Source of the DNA: Proteobacteria bacterium UBA2133
GTDB lineage: Bacteria; Pseudomonadota; Gammaproteobacteria; Arenicellales; UBA868
Reading direction: 5' to 3'
NCBI GenBank assembly: GCA_002327725.1
Contig: DCXP01000024.1
Location: 63,274 to 68,623, forward strand
DNA: 5,350 nucleotides
The position numbers and the translations under genes are program-made. A model generated the notes under the pieces. The model was not told the DNA's origin, made no database searches, and saw only the letters and a list, made by a program, of their open reading frames with translations. Shown here one piece after another: positions 1 through 5,350 of this stretch (within the stretch, counting starts at the first letter, position 1; every line of letters begins with the position of its first letter).

Positions 1-93
1 AGGCAGGAACACGGTGCCAGTGACCCGGCACCAGGGCAACTGCACGAAACGCAGATGTCCGCATCTACCTGGGAGTATCTCTACGTGTCATAA
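1..93 (+). CDS. C-terminal tail of an unidentified upstream gene (partial)
   Basis: Frame 1 is open from the window edge to a TAA at 91-93 and encodes 30 residues ending in STWEYLYVS. Its amino-acid mix (Ala, Ser, Glu, Gln, Thr, one Trp) is ordinary for a real protein tail. No domain can be recognised in so short a piece. A competing reading is frame 2, open from the edge to TAA at 194-196. That frame stops only 34 bases before the terminator, which favours it, but it is cysteine-rich (six Cys in about 65 residues) and lacks recognisable motifs. I prefer frame 1 weakly. Either way, the strong terminator at 231-258 implies a + strand transcript entering from the left. Confidence 0.3.
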   Translation, partial: RQEHGASDPAPGQLHETQMSASTWEYLYVS

Positions 94-230
94 GGATGAC
101 TGCCAGCCCGGCCATCTGCCACAGGTTGTGGGAGACGAGCCTTGCGTCATGGTCGAGTTTGACAGCCAGACCGCTGCTACTTATGCACAGGATTAAGCAC
201 GTATCCTGATAAAGCAAAAACGGCCCAAAT

Positions 231-258
231 AAACCCCGCTTCGGCGGGGTTTGTTTTT
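231..258 (+). terminator. Rho-independent terminator with UUCG tetraloop
   Basis: A perfect 9-bp stem (231-239 paired with 244-252, sequence AAACCCCGC / GCGGGGTTT) closes on a TTCG loop with the stabilising C-G closing pair. It is followed by GTTTTTC. This is a textbook intrinsic terminator for the transcript arriving from the left edge. On the minus strand the run after the stem is broken (TTTATTTGGGCC), so efficient bidirectional use is less likely. The stretch from here to 380 shows no convincing gene and no promoter I would defend for the next gene. Confidence 0.93.
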
Positions 259-380
259 CAGATTCGCATTGCGAGTGGTGTCTCACGCCGATGGCTGCAT
301 GTCGCTCGCGGAATACCACTTTTTTGTTGCCTGCTCTGCAATGCGATTGTGCTTTCTGGATCAAAAACTGCTGAGTCGGG

Positions 381-1316
381 ATGATGCCTGCTTCTACCGG
401 ACGTTTATCAGCCAATGCCCAATGTTTCGGTGCCATGCTGTTGTGGGCTGCCGGATTTGTCTCCCTTGAGTTTCTGCTGGATGATTGGGGTGCGCTCTCT
501 CTGATTGCGGTTCGTCTCGCGGTTAGTGCAGGATTCCTGGTGATCTGGTGGTTGCTGATAGAGGGTGTGAAGCAAGCCACACAAGCGCCCTGGGTGAAAG
601 GTCTTTTTATCGGGGCTTTGGGGTGGGGCCTTGGTTCCATATTGCTTTACCTTGGCCAGCGCCTGTCTGATCCCGTAGCGACCACCATCGTGGTCGCGAT
701 GATGCCCATCGCGGGGGCGGCTATCGAGATTGTTTTCGATGGCCGGCGCCTGCCCCCCCGGCTTGTTGCTGGCATTGTTATGGCTGTCGGCGGCGGTTAC
801 CTCGCCACTGGCGTGACCTTTGACCAAAGCGCAATGAGAATCGGCGTGGCGCTTTGTATCGTTGCGATCTTTCTTTTTGCCTGGGCGACCCGGGCAACGA
901 CGCGCCAGCTTGAGACCTTAAGCCGGACGGGTCAGGCAGCAGTAACGCTTGTCGGGGGAGCCCTGATTGTGGTGTTGCTCTATCTCGCAGCACTACCAGC
1001 CCTTCCCGGCGAAACCACGATTGGTACCATCAATTCAGCGCGTTTCTGGCCTTTCATGATTTATCTATTGCCGTCATGTGGAATCGCCCAACTGATGTGG
1101 ATATATGGTGCTGGCAGACTGGGCGTTATGCTGGCCTCGTTTCATATGAACGCCGTTCCTTTTTATGTCATGGTGATTCTGTTGACGCTCTCCATGGGCG
1201 AGTGGCAATGGATACGCGCTGCAGGAGTGGCACTTGTGGTTCTCGGCGTGTTCGTCAGTCAGTTTCATCCTGGACCCGGGGGAGCCGAAAAGCGCAAAGT
1301 GACCATGACTGACTGA
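381..1316 (+). CDS. EamA/DMT-superfamily inner-membrane permease
   Basis: This 311-residue protein is very hydrophobic, with about ten membrane segments at roughly residues 14-32, 37-60, 73-92, 98-119, 127-144, 153-170, 186-206, 222-241, 248-270 and 276-295. That is the two-times-five-helix layout of drug/metabolite transporter (EamA) proteins, and the length is typical. The helix-4 region (DPVATTIVVAMMPIAG) followed by a short charged loop (DGRRLPPR) matches the usual pattern at the end of each EamA repeat. Family members export amino acids, metabolites or drugs; the substrate cannot be read from sequence. The start is fixed to 381 or 384 because an in-frame TGA lies at 372-374. The ribosome-binding site is weak (GAG/GGG just upstream). 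It is the first gene of the block, 46 nt ahead of the cytochrome gene. The charged C-terminal tail (EKRK) is presumably cytoplasmic. Confidence 0.9.
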   Translation: MMPASTGRLSANAQCFGAMLLWAAGFVSLEFLLDDWGALSLIAVRLAVSAGFLVIWWLLIEGVKQATQAPWVKGLFIGALGWGLGSILLYLGQRLSDPVATTIVVAMMPIAGAAIEIVFDGRRLPPRLVAGIVMAVGGGYLATGVTFDQSAMRIGVALCIVAIFLFAWATRATTRQLETLSRTGQAAVTLVGGALIVVLLYLAALPALPGETTIGTINSARFWPFMIYLLPSCGIAQLMWIYGAGRLGVMLASFHMNAVPFYVMVILLTLSMGEWQWIRAAGVALVVLGVFVSQFHPGPGGAEKRKVTMTD

Positions 1317-1362
1317 ACACCCGTATCAGCCGATGCTGTTATCCTGAGTTAGACTGGCGCCG

Positions 1363-2001
1363 ATGAACAAGATCTTTCCATTATTCATCCCCCGTTTCGG
1401 ACGGGCCGTTGCCATCCTGATGCTGTTTGCGGTAATCACGCCTAATGCCCTGGCTGATGGACGCGGTGCGCAGATCTATCAGAACCAATGCGCCTCGTGC
1501 CATGGCAACGATGGGCTGGCCTTGACTACGCCGGTGCTGCACGGGCAGGAGCCGGTATACCTGGTGCGGTCCTTGACGGCGTTTAAACATGGGAGCCGGA
1601 TTGATCAGATCATGACGAGCATGAACAGCATTGCAGCCGGCCTTTCGGATGAGGATATCTTGGCCGTTGCCCGCTACCTTGCCGGGCAGGATCCGTGCGA
1701 GATAGACCTTGAGATCGATTATGCCCGGGCGGGTTTTCGTGAAGCATTTTCGGCAGGCCGGCAGACGTATGCGGCCTCGAATTGCGGGCACTGCCACGAG
1801 AGCTTTCACCATTATGCGCCCAGGATCATGGGGCAGAAAGCGTCGTACCTGAAGCTCGCGTTGCGTCAATTCCAGTCGGGTGCCCGGATCGCTCCGATGA
1901 TGGCGCGGCTGCTTGAATTCTGGACTGAGCAGGACTTTCGCAACGTGGTGACCTACATCAGCGGTATGCGCCTGATGCGCGCCTGCGGCTCGGATCACTA
2001 A
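1363..2001 (+). CDS. Exported diheme cytochrome c (c4/c553-like)
   Basis: This 212-residue protein has a Sec signal peptide: basic residues early (K3, R11, R14), a hydrophobic core at about 15-27, and a probable cleavage after ALA at 29-31. Two class I cytochrome c domains follow. Each has a CxxCH heme site: CASCH at 43-47 and CGHCH at 141-145. Distal methionine ligands are probably among M84/M87 in domain 1 and M179/M180 in domain 2. Around them are the family's usual segments, GLSDEDILAVARYLAG in the first half and WTEQDFRNVVTYI in the second. Length and arrangement match periplasmic diheme c4/c553 electron carriers, which pass electrons to terminal oxidases or serve a partner dehydrogenase. 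No partner enzyme is visible here. Two extra cysteines, C112 and C208, flank the second domain and could form a disulfide. The ATG lacks a clear Shine-Dalgarno sequence. Confidence 0.93.
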   Translation: MNKIFPLFIPRFGRAVAILMLFAVITPNALADGRGAQIYQNQCASCHGNDGLALTTPVLHGQEPVYLVRSLTAFKHGSRIDQIMTSMNSIAAGLSDEDILAVARYLAGQDPCEIDLEIDYARAGFREAFSAGRQTYAASNCGHCHESFHHYAPRIMGQKASYLKLALRQFQSGARIAPMMARLLEFWTEQDFRNVVTYISGMRLMRACGSDH

Positions 2002-2047
2002 GCCTTGCGTTGCCGAAACGCGATTTTGCCAGAGCCACAGCACGCCG

Positions 2048-2683
2048 ATGACCTATCAACTGTTCTATGCGGACCGCAGCGCGGCTCAGGGTGTCCGGGT
2101 TATTCTGGAGGAGATCGATCAGGACTATCGCCTGATTGAAACCGACATCAAGTCGGACCGTGAGCGTTCCCCGGAACTGCTCGCGGTCAATCCTAACGGC
2201 CTGGTACCGGTACTGGTCTTTGAGGAGGGTGCGATTTATGAGTGCGGCGCCATCGTGACCTTTTTATGCGACCGCCATCCCGAATATCAACTTGCGCCCG
2301 CGGTCAGCGACCCGCAGCGGGGCCTTTTTCTGCAGTGGCTGTTCTTTTTCTCGAGCGCTCTACAGAATGCCTTTTCGATGACCTACCGTCCGAACCGGTT
2401 TGCCACGCTCGAGTCCGCATATCCGAGTGTGCAGCAACAGGGCTGTAAACGACTTCTGGCGCTGTGGCAGGTGGTGGACCACGCAATTGCTGACAGCCTA
2501 TGGATGCTGGGTGAGTCCTTCTCCGCGGTCGATATCTATCTTTTTATGCTCAGCACCTGGTTGTCGGACGACTGCGGACATCCTGCCTTGGCGGAATTTG
2601 CCAATGTCATGAGAGTTACCGATAAAGTCGTGAAACGGCCATCGGTACGCAAGGTGTACCCCTCTTTATGCGGAGCAAACTGA
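2048..2683 (+). CDS. Glutathione S-transferase-like protein
   Basis: This 211-residue soluble protein has the usual GST length and two-domain plan. Residues 1-80 form a thioredoxin-like domain: a beta-strand start (YQLFYADRSAAQG) with S11 as a possible catalytic serine, then NPNGLVPVL at 48-56, where V53-P54 is the conserved cis-proline turn. Next comes YECGAIVTFL at 64-73, matching the glutathione gamma-glutamyl-binding E-S motif but with Cys at 66 instead of Ser. The C-terminal helical domain has the N-capping box SAVD at 159-162 within GESFSAVDIYLFML. Such proteins conjugate or reduce electrophiles with glutathione; some relatives (SspA type) are regulators without transferase activity. 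Substrate is unknown. It lies 46 nt after the cytochrome gene and ends 2 nt before the preferred start of the peptidase gene. Its own ribosome-binding site is poor. Confidence 0.9.
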   Translation: MTYQLFYADRSAAQGVRVILEEIDQDYRLIETDIKSDRERSPELLAVNPNGLVPVLVFEEGAIYECGAIVTFLCDRHPEYQLAPAVSDPQRGLFLQWLFFFSSALQNAFSMTYRPNRFATLESAYPSVQQQGCKRLLALWQVVDHAIADSLWMLGESFSAVDIYLFMLSTWLSDDCGHPALAEFANVMRVTDKVVKRPSVRKVYPSLCGAN

Positions 2684-2685
2684 CC

Positions 2686-3897
2686 ATGAGCGATCCGGCG
2701 AGCGAGATCCGTTGTGATAACGACCTGAAGCTGTACCAGGCGCTGTTGGCCCATCCGAAGGTCCGCCGGGTGCGTGACACTATCGAAAAACAGGAGGAAA
2801 AACGTAAAGGACCGGGTGTGCGCCGCCATCTGCTGAGCACCTCGGTACGCCTGAGCCGTTCAATGTCAGGCCCGCTGCATGTGATGGCAGACCGCTGCCA
2901 GGAACGCCTTGGCATTCAAAGCAGACTCGAGCTTTATGCATACCCGGCGCCGCAGTTCAACGCGGTCTGCTTCAAACCCGAGGATGGCCGGGTGTTTATC
3001 ATGTTTTCTTCTTCTCTGCTGGAAGCCTTCTCTGAACAGGAACTGCTCTTCGTCATGGGCCACGAACTCGGCCATCACGTCTATCGTCATCACGAGATTC
3101 CCATCGGCTATATCCTCCGTGGCAAGACCCGGCCGTCCGCAGCTTTGGCGCTGGATCTTTTCGCCTGGTCACGCTATGCCGAGGTTTCCGCAGACCGGGC
3201 CGGAGCGTACTGTGCCGAAGACCTTCCCAGCGTGGCGCGGGCACTGTTTAAACTCGCATCGGGACTGCGCGACGATACAGTCGTCCAGTTTGATCTCGAC
3301 GAATTCCTGCGCCAGGTCGACGATATGCTGGCCCTTGGCGAACAGCCTGGGCAGGGCGCGCCGATGCAGGACTGGTTTCTGACCCATCCTTTCAGTCCGC
3401 TTCGGGTGAAGGCGCTCACCATCTTCGATTGTTCCGTTCTCATGCGTTCCGGTGGTATCGACAAGCACAAGCTTGAGGATCAGGTGCAGACGGTGATGGG
3501 TCTGATGGAGCCTGATTATCTCAAGGGTAAAACCGAGGCAACACGCGCGATGCGCAACCTCTTTGTGGCGGGCGCTCTTGCAGTCGCAGATGCTGCTGGC
3601 GGTATTTCTGATAAAGAACGACAGACGCTGGAAGAATTCTTCGAGGAGGGCTATGCGCTCGAAAAACTTGATCCCGAGCGTCTGCGCGAGTTGCTGCCAA
3701 AACGGATCGAAGCCGCCCGGGAGAAGGCAAGCCTCTCCCAGCGGATGCAGGTCGTCAGAGATCTGTGTCTGGTAGCCGGCGTGGAACATCCGGTTGCGCA
3801 AGCCGAAAGCAAGCTCCTGGAGGAGATTGCACAGGCGCTCGACATCCCCACAGGCTTCGTCAGTCAGTGCCTCGAGGCATCACCCGAACTTGATTGA
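2686..3897 (+). CDS. Soluble M48 zinc metallopeptidase with C-terminal TerB-like domain
   Basis: Numbered from the ATG at 2686 this is 403 residues. The zinc-peptidase core carries HELGH at 126-130, giving two zinc-binding histidines and the catalytic glutamate. The third ligand is E166 in YAEVSADRAG, and a later THP (H234-P235) is typical of M48 enzymes. Unlike HtpX or Ste24, no membrane helices and no signal peptide are visible, so a cytoplasmic location is likely. Residues about 285-398 look like a TerB-type helical domain: AGALAVADAAGGISDKE (D302, E311) resembles its acidic metal-binding first half, while the second half (around 363-374) is degenerate. The N-terminus (about 10-60) is charged and helical. 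An in-frame ATG at 2668 would add six residues and overlap the GST gene; it has AAGGTG 11 nt upstream, whereas 2686 has GGAG 10 nt upstream. I prefer 2686 for its 2-nt spacing after the GST stop. A proteolytic role in envelope or metal stress is inference. Confidence 0.9.
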   Translation: MSDPASEIRCDNDLKLYQALLAHPKVRRVRDTIEKQEEKRKGPGVRRHLLSTSVRLSRSMSGPLHVMADRCQERLGIQSRLELYAYPAPQFNAVCFKPEDGRVFIMFSSSLLEAFSEQELLFVMGHELGHHVYRHHEIPIGYILRGKTRPSAALALDLFAWSRYAEVSADRAGAYCAEDLPSVARALFKLASGLRDDTVVQFDLDEFLRQVDDMLALGEQPGQGAPMQDWFLTHPFSPLRVKALTIFDCSVLMRSGGIDKHKLEDQVQTVMGLMEPDYLKGKTEATRAMRNLFVAGALAVADAAGGISDKERQTLEEFFEEGYALEKLDPERLRELLPKRIEAAREKASLSQRMQVVRDLCLVAGVEHPVAQAESKLLEEIAQALDIPTGFVSQCLEASPELD

Positions 3898-3956
3898 TCC
3901 AAAAGTTGTCTCACAAGACGTCAGGAGAATTTTCGGCAGCCCGTCTCGGTGAATGG

Positions 3957-4121
3957 CTAACTTTCTCCAACAAGCATTTCCAAGGCATTGTCGATCACAT
4001 ATTTTGCACCGAGGGTAGGTTGGCTGTGGTACCCACCGCCCTTCATTGCGATCCTGCGTGCAGTGCGCTGTGTTGTTGGTTCTTGAATTTCCATTTCTTT
4101 CGTATTGTCTGCCAGTAGCGC
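3957..4121 (-). pseudogene. Possible N-terminal remnant of a SABATH-like SAM methyltransferase
   Basis: On the minus strand a frame is open from just after a TGA (4122-4124) to a TAG at 3957-3959. Its first ATG is at 4094, giving 45 residues; a second ATG is at 4046. The peptide reads as natural protein: EPTTQRTARRIAMKGGGYHS, then GAKYVIDNALEML. The segment MKGGGYHSQ plus a following Val-Ile helix resembles the N-terminus of SABATH-type carboxyl methyltransferases and their bacterial relatives, where an M-x-G-x-G-x-Y/S-S/N start precedes the SAM-binding domain. That comparison is from memory, not a search. Those proteins are several hundred residues long, so only the first part would survive; reading through the TAG gives PFTETGCRKFS and another stop. 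No good ribosome-binding site is visible. The alternative is a real small protein or chance. Confidence 0.4.
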
Positions 4122-4271
4122 TCAATCCAGAATGTTTTTCAGCTATCGGGAGTAACCCCAGGATGGGGTGACAGCTAAGGAATTTATGGCATTTTGTGAA
4201 TCTCGCCATGGTGGTGATCTCATTGGCAAGAGCCAAGAGATACTTGCGCGATTAACGCTTTTGGATCGGTA

Positions 4272-4300
4272 TTGTCATCGGATTGTATAGTTGCCATACT
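4272..4300 (+). promoter_or_regulatory. Predicted sigma70 promoter of the TRAP binding-protein gene
   Basis: TTGTCA at 4272-4277 matches the -35 consensus in five of six positions. A 17-bp spacer follows, then CATACT at 4295-4300 (four of six) preceded by TGC, an extended -10 element. Transcription would start near 4307. An alternative -10, TATAGT at 4286-4291 (five of six), overlaps but has only a poor -35 (TTGGAT at 4261-4266, 19-bp spacer). No operator or activator site could be defined. Confidence 0.6.
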
Positions 4301-4308
4301 AGCGCGGT

Positions 4309-4335
4309 CGGCCTGCGAAGTTGCTCCGTAGGCTG
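4309..4335 (+). promoter_or_regulatory. Stem-loop at the 5' end of the TRAP gene leader
   Basis: GCCTGCG at 4311-4317 pairs with CGTAGGC at 4327-4333 with one G-U wobble, and the stem extends by a further G-U and C-G pair to 4309 and 4335. The loop is AAGTTGCTC. It falls within a few bases of the predicted transcription start, about 23 nt before the Shine-Dalgarno sequence. This position would suit an mRNA 5'-stabilising hairpin. It has no T-tract and does not match a riboswitch I recognise. Confidence 0.35.
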
Positions 4336-4358
4336 TGCGACGAACTTAACTACCAGTT

Positions 4359-4366
4359 GAGGAGGA
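4359..4366 (+). promoter_or_regulatory. Strong Shine-Dalgarno sequence for the TRAP gene
   Basis: GAGGAGGA ends four bases before the ATG at 4371 and contains an uninterrupted AGGAGG-type core. It settles this start codon and contrasts with the weak sites ahead of the permease, cytochrome and GST genes. Confidence 0.9.
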
Positions 4367-4370
4367 ATCC

Positions 4371-5350
4371 ATGGAAAGACGCGATTTTCTGAAAAAAGCC
4401 GGAACGGGAACGGCCGTCGCAGCAGGCACCCTTGCTGCACCTGCAATCGTCAAGGCACGGACTGAAATCGTCATGGTCAGCACTTGGCCGCGCGATTTCC
4501 CAGGCCTGGGTACGGCTGCTCAAAGGCTGGCCAAAAACTTGGCCGATGCGACCGATGGCCGCCTGCATGTTGAGTACTTTGCGGCCAATGAGCGGGTCAA
4601 GGCCTTCGACTCGTTTGACGAGGTAGCCTCGGGTAATGCGCAGTGTTACCACACTGCCGATTACTACTGGAAAGGCAAGCATCCGGGTTGGGCTTACTTT
4701 ACGTCGGTACCCTTTGGTTTGACCTATACCGAGATCAACGCCTGGATACGGTTCGGTGGTGGTCAGGAATTATGGGATGAAGTGGGTAGTGAATTCGGGC
4801 TGAAATGTATGCCGGGCGGTAACACTGGCGTACAGATGGGTGGCTGGTTCCGCAAGGAGATCAATTCGGCCGATGACCTCAAGGGACTCAAGATGCGTAT
4901 CCCGGGTCTTGGCGGTGATGTCATGGCCAAGTTGGGCGCCTCGCCTGTATCTCTGCCGGGTGGCCAGATCTATGAGAACCTGATGTCTGGCGCTATTGAT
5001 GCTACTGAGTGGGTTGGCCCCTGGAACGATGGCTTCATGAAGTTCTACGAGGCGGCCAAGTACTATTACTACCCGGGTATGCACGAGCCAGGCTCGATGC
5101 TGTCGTTCGGCTGGAACAAGTCGTTCTGGGAGAGCCTGTCTGCGTCCGACCAGTTGCTCATCACGTCGGTCTCGGCATTAGAGAACGATCTGATGATGTC
5201 CGAGTACAACTACAACAACGGCGTGTCGTTAGACAAACTGATCAACGAGCAGGGCGTTCAGTTGCGCGCCTTCAATGACGATGTTTACGACAGTTTCGGT
5301 GAGGCAGCGGCGGAAGTGTTCGAAGAAGCCCGGGCTCACAGTGATCTCAC
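4371..5350 (+). CDS. dctP: TRAP transporter solute-binding protein, TakP/FcbT1 type (3' end outside window)
   Basis: 326 complete codons are present and no stop is reached; family members run to about 360 residues, so perhaps 35-40 are missing. The N-terminus, ERRDFLKKAG, is a twin-arginine (Tat) signal followed by an alanine-rich hydrophobic stretch, with probable cleavage after KA at 28-29. The mature part follows the DctP fold. NTGVQMGGWF at 151-160, LKMRIPG at 173-179 (R176 being the conserved arginine that salt-bridges the substrate carboxylate) and AIDATEWVGPWND at 208-220 mark the 2-oxoacid/aromatic-acid-binding branch typified by TakP and FcbT1. YYYYPGMHEPG at 231-241 fits too. The protein would capture an organic acid in the periplasm and deliver it to a sodium-driven DctQ-DctM permease, expected downstream. 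It has its own promoter and is separate from the block at 381-3897. The symbol is the generic family name; substrate is undetermined. Confidence 0.93.
   Translation, partial: MERRDFLKKAGTGTAVAAGTLAAPAIVKARTEIVMVSTWPRDFPGLGTAAQRLAKNLADATDGRLHVEYFAANERVKAFDSFDEVASGNAQCYHTADYYWKGKHPGWAYFTSVPFGLTYTEINAWIRFGGGQELWDEVGSEFGLKCMPGGNTGVQMGGWFRKEINSADDLKGLKMRIPGLGGDVMAKLGASPVSLPGGQIYENLMSGAIDATEWVGPWNDGFMKFYEAAKYYYYPGMHEPGSMLSFGWNKSFWESLSASDQLLITSVSALENDLMMSEYNYNNGVSLDKLINEQGVQLRAFNDDVYDSFGEAAAEVFEEARAHSDL

Larger units (their letters stand above)
3898..4370. other. Intergenic region between peptidase gene and TRAP gene
   Basis: About 470 bases without an intact gene. The left half contains a short minus-strand coding-like remnant (3957-4121). 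The right third contains the promoter, stem-loop and ribosome-binding site of the TRAP gene. I found no convincing intrinsic terminator just after the peptidase stop; a 4-bp GTCT/AGAC stem near 3910 has no T-tract. A small hairpin at 4155-4169 (ACCCC/GGGGT) also lacks a T-tract on either strand. Plus-strand frames here lack recognisable motifs. Confidence 0.7.

Noticed and set aside
251..469. 72-codon + strand frame upstream of the permease
   Set aside because: It begins inside the terminator, is rich in Cys and Phe without a motif, and overlaps the permease in another frame.
65..640. 191-codon open frame on the minus strand, antisense to the permease start
   Set aside because: It spans the terminator and the start of a clear membrane-protein gene, and its translation has no recognisable motif. 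It looks like an antisense shadow.
1381..2043. 220-codon minus-strand frame covering the cytochrome gene
   Set aside because: The + strand frame has a signal peptide and two CxxCH heme sites; the antisense translation shows no domain.
3169..3801. 210-codon minus-strand frame inside the peptidase gene
   Set aside because: It is fully antisense to a gene with an intact zinc-binding core and TerB-like region. Long antisense frames are common in GC-rich coding DNA.
3894..4118. 74-codon + strand frame after the peptidase
   Set aside because: No motif and no ribosome-binding site; it mirrors the minus-strand remnant.
4152..4172. Hairpin ACCCC-AGGAT-GGGGT with flanking CAGCTA direct repeats
   Set aside because: Only a 5-bp core stem, no T-tract on either strand, and the 6-base repeats are too short to mean a mobile-element footprint.
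3880..4236. 118-codon minus-strand frame across the gap
   Set aside because: Rich in Cys and His with no motif. The protein-like signal in this area lies in a different minus-strand frame (3957-4121).

Overview
The window looks like a chromosomal segment of a moderately GC-rich proteobacterium, most likely a gammaproteobacterium. That placement is an inference from gene style: a c4/c553-type diheme cytochrome, a Tat-exported TRAP-transporter binding protein and a DMT-family permease. Nothing seen identifies a genus. All well-supported genes are on the + strand. There is no tRNA, rRNA, CRISPR array, insertion sequence or phage gene.

Left edge (1-260): the tail of an unidentified upstream gene, then a very clear intrinsic terminator (9-bp stem capped by a UUCG tetraloop, then a T-tract) that insulates what follows.

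Central block (381-3897): four co-directional genes with short gaps (46 nt, 46 nt, then 2 nt), so probably one transcription unit. They encode a ten-helix EamA/DMT permease, an exported diheme cytochrome c, a soluble glutathione S-transferase-like protein, and a soluble M48 zinc metallopeptidase with a C-terminal TerB-like domain. The GST and peptidase genes look translationally coupled. A shared stress or detoxification role is possible but is inference; no single pathway joins the four.

Gap (3898-4370): about 470 bases without an intact gene. On the minus strand, 3957-4121 holds a short but protein-like reading frame. It resembles the extreme N-terminus of a SAM-dependent methyltransferase of the SABATH-like type and then stops, so it may be the remnant of a decayed gene. 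The right part of the gap carries a good sigma70-type promoter, a stem-loop at the start of the predicted mRNA, and a strong Shine-Dalgarno sequence.

Right edge (4371-5350): the first 326 codons of a Tat-exported TRAP solute-binding protein of the TakP/FcbT1 type, running off the window. Its membrane subunits (DctQ, DctM) would be expected downstream.

The items most worth a second look are the M48-TerB fusion, the possible methyltransferase remnant, and the structured leader of the TRAP gene. I saw nothing that clearly amounts to an undescribed system.
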